A DNA stretch of 64,000 bases, taken from contig JBBBDQ010000403.1 in the NCBI GenBank assembly GCA_037127315.1, forward strand, positions 186,001-250,000. The letters are read 5' to 3'. The position numbers were made by a program, and so were the translations under genes. Shown one piece after another: positions 57,105-64,000 of the stretch; the stretch's first letter is position 1, and each line of letters starts with the position of its first letter. The notes below the pieces were generated by a model, which had not been told where the DNA came from, did no database searches, and saw only the letters and a list, made by a program, of their open reading frames with translations. Source of the stretch: Ascarosepion bandense. Its lineage: Eukaryota > Mollusca > Cephalopoda > Sepiida > Sepiidae.

Positions 57105-57146
<42 letters not shown>
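57074..57146. repeat. Compound microsatellite (GT, TATC, TC, TA)
   Basis: Four short tandem repeats run into each other and end directly at the palindrome starting at 57147. Confidence 0.9.
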
Positions 57147-57872
57147 ATACTGTTAAATATAAGAGACAATGAATGTCTGTTATGTTTAATCATGAGCCTT
57201 TCTAAACGTATTTTAGCTTTAATTTCAGGTGAAAATAAAGACAAAAATTCTCCAACATTTAGATAATTTTTTATGAAGTTGGTTCTAAGCTTTCAGCTCA
57301 CATGAGCCATCTTCAGAGAGGTTACAGGGACGTTAACATAAAAACATCCACTATTAAAGACGATGTTATCTTGTGTTGACATAGAACTTTGCTAAGCAAC
57401 GATAACAGTTACCAAATAGCCATCCCAGTTTGTAAATTTGTAATGCAGTTCTATGATGTCACACTGTGTGACCAGATTTAAACGCGGTTCTAAAACAACC
57501 CACACTTAATAAAATCATGTTTAAATCTGGTTATAACACATTACATTGCATTTAAATATATGGTTCTGTTAACATTTTGAGCTCTCACACAGTGTGACGT
57601 CATAGAACCGCATTACAAATTTACGAACTGCGATTGCTATTTGGTAACTGTTATCGTTGCTTAGCAAAGTTTTATGTTAACATTCCTGTAACCTTTCTGG
57701 GAAGATGGCTCATGTGAGCTGAAAGCTTAGAACCAACTTCATAAAAAATGATCTAAATGTTGGAGAATTTTTGTCTTTATTTTCACCTGAAATTAAAGCC
57801 AAAATACGATGTTTAGAATGGCTCATGATTAAACATAATAGACATCCATTGTTTCTTATATTTAACAGTATA
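57147..57872. repeat. ~725-base near-palindrome (long terminal inverted repeats)
   Basis: The left arm 57147-57471 and right arm 57585-57872 are reverse complements with few mismatches. Both have outer ends ATACTGTTAAATATAAGA, then GGTGAAAATAAAGACAAAAA, TTCAGCTCACATGAGCCATC and AAGCAACGATAACAGTTACC. The left arm has an extra ~43 bases (about 57341-57385). The ~113-base centre contains its own inverted pair, CCAGATTTAAAC/GTTTAAATCTGG. No open frame for a transposase is present. The right arm contains TGACGTCA (57595-57602), the cAMP-response-element core; the left arm has TGATGTCA instead. Confidence 0.92.
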
Positions 57873-58236
57873 TGTTTAGAAAATTATCTGCTGCCTTCAT
57901 ATAGTAAATATATATATCTTCTTTATTTTATTTTTATTTTTTTTGTAAATTTAATTTTTATTGTAAAGTGAACTAACACTCGATAATTAATACTGATCTC
58001 TTTTGTAATCAAATATTAACATTAATGCTCCAATAAATTGTTTCTAGAGTCCGTTATATTCCTAAAATTTGAAATCACTTGTATTTAATTAGTCACCACT
58101 ATGTAATTGAGGGGGTTTGGCTAGTTTTGAACCTTTTAAAACTCAACTTTAAATCAGCACCATCACTTGATACGACACAGGTAGTGTCGTATCAACTTTT
58201 GTAGTGATATTATAGCATATTGATGTTATAAATTCT

Positions 58237-58247
<11 letters not shown>

Positions 58248-58269
<22 letters not shown>

Positions 58270-58759
58270 TAATCATATCACCCCGAGCAAGGGGGTAACA
58301 CCATTGATGTGCAGGGGGCTACGCAAGAGTGAAAAGATTTGGAAAAGAGAAAGCCGGAAACCACATCCTAAACAGGGAACAAGGGATGAGCCTCTACATC
58401 TGTACAATAGACGTGGGTGGAGTGTGAACCGGGCGATAGTTTAGTCTATCTACTCCAATTGAAAAAAAGAAAAGTGAAAAAATTGGAAAAGAGAAAGCCA
58501 GAAACCACATCCTATACAGGGAACAAGGGATGAGTCTCTACACCTGTACAATAGACGTGGGTGGAGTGTGAACCGGGCGATAGTTTAGTCTATCTACTCC
58601 AATTGAAAAAAAAGAAAAGTGAAAAGATTGGAAAAGAGAAAGCCGGAAACCACATCCTAAACAGGGAACAAGGGATGAGCCTCTACACCTGTACAATAGA
58701 CGTGGGTGGAGTGTGAACCAGGCGAATAATTTAATCTATCTACTCCAATTAAAGTCTAT
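58248..58759 (-). repeat. Tail-sharing SINE, head-to-tail trimer
   Basis: Three minus-strand units are separated by A/G-rich spacers at about 58461-58475 and 58604-58622. Only the sense-strand last unit (left) carries the LINE-like tail (RC of AATCATATCACCCCGAGCAA) and poly-A. The other two end after TTTTCCAATC-TTTTCACTT. Each unit begins ATTGGAGTAGATAG (the outermost is slightly altered). The units are nearly identical. Confidence 0.92.
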
Positions 58760-59264
58760 CTAATCTCTCCTCTGCAGCTTTCATCTGAATATGAATTCAT
58801 GTCTAATGTCTGAGAAAGACTGTCTTCTTCCTCCTCTGTCCTATGGTGCTTTCCCACTTGTGACCATCAGGTAAAATGATGTGGGGGTAAGACACATACT
58901 ACAATACTTACAGTTTACAAAATACTGAGAGAAAAATCTTCCAGGACGTAAATGGTAGTTGGTAAGTTTATTACAACCTTGTCAAAGGCAGTTTTGTTTG
59001 ATTTGATTAGGAGTATGTTAACTATTTATGGGTCAACTAATGCCAACATTTTCTTGGGAACTTTGAAGTAATGAAAATGTTATTCTGCTTTCACAAATGG
59101 ATAAATCGTAGTTGCTTAACTTTTGTGCATATACATGTTTTGTGTGGACATAAGTACTAGAGTTGGTGCTATGTGTAGCTTTGTTGAAGTTATATTTTGG
59201 AACACAGTTTAATTTCTTTAATCCACTCATTATCTTACAATTTTTTAATGTCATGAAAGAATTC
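58760..59264. other. Intergenic, nothing recognised
   Basis: No gene or named repeat was seen. Confidence 0.5.
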
Positions 59265-59560
59265 TTTCACATTGTTTGATTTCGTTTTGCGGCATACCAA
59301 CCTCTATGGTTTAGTTAATGTCAAAATCTAAATATTTTGAATAGCATGCCTTCAACTACAGATAAAATGACTTGTTGGTAATTTTACTATAAAAATATAT
59401 GTTTATACTTTCGTAGTGTTCTTTTTTTTGTTTTGAGTTTTGCTATAGCTGGGGTCCTAACAGGCCTACCTCCAACCCTGGTCTGGGTTGATCTAGGCAA
59501 TTAAGAAAAACCTCCAATCTTCTGATCTGCCAGATGCAGCTTCTCCCAAGTGATGGCATT
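59265..59560. repeat. Unclassified interspersed repeat (copy 2 of 2)
   Basis: It matches 15790-16180 in order: GGCATACCAACCTCTATGGT, ATACTTTCGTAGTGTTC, CTATAGCTGGGGTCCTAACA, CCCTGGTCTGGGTTGATCTA and CTGCCAGATGCAGCTTCTCC. Confidence 0.5.
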
Positions 59561-59884
59561 TAAAATGTTAAATTTCTTACCCACTGTCTAACACTGACTA
59601 TTTTTTTAAAAGTTTCTGCAGGTTGTATGCCTTGAAAATATTTTTCCATACTTGCTACATCGATTGTATAAGGAAGTGGTTGAAGCATTACTCTTCCAAT
59701 CATGAGACCTGGTTTTGAATCTAATCACAGTTGACTAAGGTGGTAACTTCTTGGTAAAATTGGGAGATGACCTCTCCCCTACACACCTCCAGCATGATGT
59801 GTGCACTGTTGATTAGTGCCTTGGAAATGAAACTGTTTTGATGAAAATGTTCAGAAGACATTGAGATTTGTTCTAATAGATACT

Positions 59885-59916
<32 letters not shown>

Positions 59917-60425
59917 ACCCCTCCCTCAACAGCCCATTTACTTTTAGATTGGTCTTGGGGTGGGGAAGAGTCACACCTACTGAAATTAAGTTTCATTCAG
60001 ATCGCTTAAGTAACTCATGGAAACAAGAATTGCTGAATCCTCTTTTCCACCTTGACAGATTTCAAAAGCATTTGCGTGATTTTCTAGGCAATGAATTAGT
60101 TTCCACCCTACAGTCCCTGTCCACCTAGACTCATTGTTGCAAGACTGTCACTATTTCCATGGAAAATGTTTTGACAAGCTCCGTTCCTAATTCAGACCTT
60201 TACAACTAGGACCTACCATGCCTTGTACACAACAGTGAACCATCCTCATTCCATTTGCTCCCCCCTCCCCGCCTCACTGAACACTACAAAATTAACCATT
60301 ACAAGTTTAGTAGTTTTACTCATTCAGTAACCTACTACCTTGAGTGGCTCTTGTACTGGGTGAATATTTAGTTAAAAAAATAAAGTTATGAGTTTGTAAC
60401 AATCTGCCACAAATAACAATAGTGT
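59561..60425. other. Intergenic with poly-A run
   Basis: A run of 30 A lies at 59886-59915, followed by CACCCCTCCCTC. A tRNA-like trace is near 59673-59730 (GTGGTTGAAGCATTACTCTT, CTGGTTTTGAATCTAATC). Nothing else is named. Confidence 0.45.
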
Positions 60426-60429
60426 AAGT

Positions 60430-60612
60430 TTTTTCTTTTATCAATTCACCCCAAGGTAGGTGATAATGCCACTGAGATGGAAGGGGTTACTAGGAGTGAA
60501 AAAGAATGAGAAGATATTAGAAGGAACTAGAAACCCCAATCCTAAACAGTAAACTAAGGAGAAATCACTACTTCTGTTCAAAAGGGTGGGGAGGGGTGTA
60601 AACTAAGGATGT
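60430..60612 (-). repeat. Tail-sharing SINE, diverged monomer
   Basis: TCAATTCACCCCAAGGTAGG, TGATAATGCCACTGAGATGG, AATCCTAAACAGTAAACTAA and TTCTGTTCAAAAGGGTGGGG match the family on the minus strand with many changes. Confidence 0.75.
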
Positions 60613-60786
60613 ATTTGAAGGCATAACATAGGCCATATTTGGTTTAGTTAGTAAAGAAGGGAAGCCCTGGGTGAAAAATCACTCAGTTTAAGAGTTTGAC
60701 ATGACACTTACAAAAAAAAAAAAAAAGTTTTTGGACTGGAATACAAACCATGTCGAGTTGACCTACACTTTGCTTGACCTCTGTAA

Positions 60787-61148
60787 ACAGGCAGTTACAC
60801 TATTTACACTGTTGTCCGCATCCTTATTGCCATATTCATGTTTCAGCTGTTGTATGCTCAGGCCTTCTTCGGATGATTGGAATTTCGGACTAAACTTTTT
60901 TATTATAATTACTGGGATAGATTGTTCTCATTCCATGAGTCATGCTACTTCCAGATGTCTTAGTCATCTCCCTTTAACTCAACTCCAAGTTATTTTGTTC
61001 ACCATTACTGTAGCCAAGTTGAACTCACAAATCTTTGTGTTAAGTCACTGGATCTAACCAACACTTTTGTCCATTGGGCCACGTGTCTTTGAGGACAACA
61101 GTTTGAACAATGTAAATACTACCTCATCTCAAAAGTACAGACAGGCAG
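60787..61148 (-). repeat. Foldback-type tRNA-like SINE plus inverted tail
   Basis: The minus strand gives a near full-length copy. The tRNA-like head is at 61040-61085 (CAATGGACAAAAGTGTTGGT), followed by GAGTTAAAGGGAGATGACTA, CATCCGAAGAAGGCCTGAGC and the tail. A + strand tail fragment (61093-61147, GAGGACAACAGTTTGAACAA and CTCATCTCAAAAGTACAGAC) follows, so the outer ends can pair. Confidence 0.8.
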
Positions 61149-62010
61149 TTGTAAGTTTAAACCAATATCAGCTTTGATTTCAGAATTACTGAAACATTAT
61201 CGTTAAATGATGGCATCTCTCTGTTCTTGGCACTTTTAAATCCTAGGTCAGACTATTCTTCAGTGGCAAGCTCTTGAAGACAGCCTGTCTCATATGTATA
61301 GAAAATATTATCCTCATGATAATCAGCATTAAAACGAACTGGAACCCTGGAGTGGGTGGGAATGCCTTAACTGCTTTGATATTGGCAATTGCTACCTTAC
61401 CAATTAACACTACAAAACCTTTGTCTGCAAATAAGTCCTTCCTACCTGCAAATGTTTCATCTCCATTTCCTTTTTTCCTAGGGTCTGTTAAAAATAGATG
61501 CCCTACACAAAACAAATAACTTGACTTTGTGGAACGTTTTCCTGGTTCCAGTCTCTCACCTACAATGTTAATTCTCCATTTGTTCCACTAATTTAACACA
61601 AGAATAATTTGATTCTATTGTGTTATTTGCGTCTTACATTGAACTTTTTCTCTGCATTCTTGATTGCCATTACAGCGAATGGAAAAAAATCCCAGCCCTA
61701 AAATCTATGCTCGGCTAATGCTCTCCACCTACCAGTTAGTGAATGATTTGCATTTTATGTTCAAATGTTAGCAATTGGCCTGATTTCTTTACACTTTGCT
61801 TCACTAATTTTCTCTTTTGACATGACTTTCTTTTGTATTAGTTTGTAATAACTTCAGTTTAACTTTGTAAAATACACGAACAGGAAAAGATACTTTGGAA
61901 GAGTAAGCAAACATTTTTCTAAATATTTCTAGAAGTTGCTAAATAATTATTTTTCATTAGAGATTATTTTATTAGGCGACAAAAAGAAAAAATTTACAGA
62001 CTAAACTATT
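61149..62010. other. Intergenic, nothing recognised
   Basis: No gene was seen. The overlapping open frames at 61243-61519 on both strands have no recognisable product. Confidence 0.5.
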
Positions 62011-62011
62011 G

Positions 62012-62188
62012 TCCGATTCACACTCCACCCATGTCTATTGAACAGGTGAAGAGGCTCATCCCTTGTTCCCTGTTTAGGATGTGGTTTCCGGCTTTCTCTT
62101 TTCCAATCTTTTCACTATTACGTAGCCCCCTGCACATCAGTGGTGTTATCACCTTGCTTGGAGTGATATGATTTAAAAAAAAAAAAAG
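62012..62188 (+). repeat. Tail-sharing SINE, monomer
   Basis: CCGATTCACACTCCACCCAT, GGATGTGGTTTCCGGCTTTC, ACGTAGCCCCCTGCACATCA and TTGCTTGGAGTGATATGATT plus poly-A match the consensus closely. Confidence 0.9.
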
Positions 62189-62329
62189 TTAAATTGAATT
62201 TTCCCCCAAAATTAGAGACAGTAATACACAAGATACTGTTATCTTTTTCCAATTTTTATACTTCTCTTGCTCCTTTCTAACTGGTTTGTCTTTCTCTTCA
62301 CTCTCTTCTACTTAATCTTTATTACTCTT

Positions 62330-62403
62330 ATGTCACCCCCTGCACATCAATGGCGTTACTGTCTTGCTCGGGGTGATACGATTTAAAAAAAAAAAAAAAA
62401 AAG
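62330..62403 (+). repeat. Tail-sharing SINE or LINE, 3' tail only
   Basis: TATGTCACCCCCTGCACATC, AATGGCGTTACTGTCTTGCT and CGGGGTGATACGATTT are followed by poly-A. Without the body it could equally be a severely truncated LINE copy. It starts 140 bases after the previous SINE. Confidence 0.75.
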
Positions 62404-62677
62404 AAAAATCTAAAGTTCACCCAATACAATGCTCGAGAGCTACTCAAGGTAGAGAAGTTACTGTTAAAATGGTTATGATGAATGAGGTAAAGATATTTTT
62501 TTTTAATCTTTACTTTTTTTAGTTAAAAATGAGGATAAGGAGGATAGATAACAATTGACCCTTGGCTTGAAGAGCATGTGGGAATTTTAATGATTCTGGA
62601 AAGTAGGTCTATACTCAAAAATATAAAAATACAAATAAACTTCCAACTTCCTCTCTTACCACACTTAAATCAAAACT
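62404..62677. other. Intergenic, repeat trace
   Basis: AAAATGGTTATGATGAATGA and TTGGCTTGAAGAGCATGTGG resemble parts of the 30.27-30.65 kb repeat region. No gene was seen. Confidence 0.4.
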
Positions 62678-63112
62678 AATTTACATACAGCCTATTGCCC
62701 CTATCTTTGTTGTTGTCAATGTTTTGGGCATTGTACCTTCTGGCTTTCATCAGATGAACGTTGATTCCAATAACCTTCAGGGAACTTTGAATCAAATTTA
62801 ATTTAAGGTTCAATAACCTAGTGGCTGAAAAGTCAGTTAATTTGGTGACATAGTAATTGCAAATTCAATCCCCGAGATGGGCAGTGTATACTTTGACAAA
62901 GCTATGGCTGAGCAAATTAAATAAGAACAAGATGAGAAATCCCTAGACATAGATTGTTCTTCAAAGTTTACTCTGCTTGACAATCACCAGAGGAAGGCTG
63001 GAGGATACCATAGCTGAAATATTGTTATAGCAACAATGGAGTAAGGGGGGGGGACAATAATCCATATGCAAATAATAACTTCCCATCCCAGAAATTCAGA
63101 CAGAAACTTTAA
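62678..63112 (+). repeat. Foldback-type tRNA-like SINE with inverted 5' tail
   Basis: A left minus-strand tail piece (62695-62765) contains TTGCCCCTATCTTTGTTGTT and TTCTGGCTTTCATCAGATGA. A + strand unit follows with a tRNA-like head (ACCTAGTGGCTGAAAAGTCA, TTGCAAATTCAATCCCCGAG). It ends in CAGAGGAAGGCTGGAGGATA, GGGGGGACAATAATCCATAT and ACTTCCCATCCCAGAAATTC. The ends pair imperfectly. Confidence 0.75.
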
Positions 63113-63506
63113 ACTTGCGCAACACAAATTCACCATGGCCATATAACATACGTGACATGATAGGTAAAAAGGTATAGTAACTGTGGCAGAGATCAATTGT
63201 AGACAGTATACATCATTTAACCACTGATTGGCTGTTGGAGCCAAAATGAGGGGGCATTATCTGGGGTGCCAAATGACAAAGGTTTTTCTTGGACAAGTTA
63301 TGAGGGTATACAAGGAACGTGAATTCTAGACAGATGTGAATGCTGCAGGTGCTGACATGTGATGCAAGTTAGAACATTTGGTAACTGACATGGATGGCAA
63401 TCATAAAATTTGATGGTTTTGTTGACATTGAGCAACAAGGGTACATTTAAGATTAGTTTATGACAAATGGTATGCAAGCCAAAATAAGCAATCATTTGTA
63501 AAATTG
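63113..63506. other. Intergenic, nothing recognised
   Basis: No gene or named repeat was seen. Confidence 0.45.
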
Positions 63507-63864
63507 GAGTAGATAGACTAAACTATCGCCCGGTTCACACTCCACCCACGTCTATTGTACAGGTGAAGAGGCTCATCCCTTGTTTCCTGTTTAGGATGCG
63601 GTTTCCGATTTTCTCTTTTCCAATCTTTTCACTCTTTTTTTAATTTTTTTTTCAATTGGAGTAGATAGACTAAACTATCGCCCGGTTCACACTCCACCCA
63701 CGTCTATTGAACAGGTGAAGAGGCTCATCCCTTGTTTCCTGTTTAGGATGCGGTTTCCGATTTTCTCTTTTCCAATCTTTTTACCCTTACGTAGCCCCCT
63801 GCGCATCAGTGGCATTACCGCCTTGCTTGGGGTGATATGATTAAAAAAAGAAAAAAAAAAAGAA
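63507..63864 (+). repeat. Tail-sharing SINE, head-to-tail dimer
   Basis: Unit 1 (63507-63632) and unit 2 (63655-63864) both begin ATTGGAGTAGATAGACTAAA and share CTATCGCCCGGTTCACACTC and GGATGCGGTTTCCGATTTTC. Only unit 2 has the tail (GCGCATCAGTGGCATTACCG, CTTGCTTGGGGTGATATGAT) and poly-A. The units are almost identical. Confidence 0.92.
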
Positions 63865-64000
63865 AAAAAAGCTCACTTTAGCTCTGTATTGATTGATGGA
63901 TTCATGTTTTTTTTTTTTTTTTATGGCTCAACTGTAAAATAAAAATTTTCCAGCTTTAAAATAGGTTATTTTAAAGCTGAAATTTTTTTTTAATGAGTGA

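Overview
This window looks like nuclear DNA of a cephalopod mollusc, most likely an octopus. It is AT-rich and intron-dense. It is packed with tRNA-derived SINEs, non-LTR retrotransposon pieces, mariner/Tc1 remnants, long palindromic repeats and (TA)n/(CA)n microsatellites. The placement is an inference from the repeat types and from the protein's animal-type relatives. Nothing in the window is prokaryotic.

Only one cellular gene is supported: the 3' part of a CEP350 (centrosome-associated protein 350) orthologue on the + strand. Nine exons can be placed: 3796-3886, 23934-24139, 27028-27310, 32844-33061, 35887-36047, 39311-39503 (or 39419), 42992-44757, 48168-48252 and 51246-51997 (stop TAG 51995-51997). 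All have AG/GT borders, and the codon phase agrees at every junction. Together they encode about 1250 C-terminal residues. Earlier exons and the promoter lie upstream of the window. Landmarks are a coiled-coil segment (exon 23934), the SDIE/RIRAL coiled-coil block (exon 35887), the AYDNYIK block (exon 39311), a 588-codon acidic Ser-rich exon, and the highly conserved C-terminus (FDLTKEI, VDRILIQELQEEESQWVDYD). The CAP-Gly domain that vertebrate CEP350 carries between the SEDFEV region and the C-terminus is not present, although that stretch is one uninterrupted exon here.

Layout: 1-23.9 kb is intron, including a 20-kb intron holding a LINE nested in another LINE (6-8.3 kb), a fuller RTE-like LINE (10.5-13.3 kb), tRNA-SINEs (15.1 and 16.7 kb), a mariner remnant (17.7-18.7 kb) and a Tc1-like remnant (21.8-22.4 kb). 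From 24-52 kb the CEP350 exons alternate with repeat-filled introns. These include an inverted SINE pair (31 kb), a 5S-rRNA-headed SINE (33.7 kb), an inverted tRNA-like repeat pair around a SINE dimer (34.2-35.8 kb), a second jockey-like LINE fragment (37.1-38.0 kb), an AT-rich palindrome (49.4 kb) and a pyrimidine minisatellite (47.6 kb). From 52-64 kb there is no gene. It holds three neighbouring palindromes (52.5-53.4 kb), a ~725-bp near-palindrome (57.1-57.9 kb) and many copies of one SINE family, some as head-to-tail dimers or trimers.

The most interesting non-gene structure is (i) a SINE family whose 3' tail matches the 3' tail of the jockey-like LINE in the same window, which suggests a SINE/LINE partnership, and (ii) the unusual abundance of inverted, hairpin-capable repeats, several of them inside CEP350 introns where they would be transcribed as double-stranded RNA.
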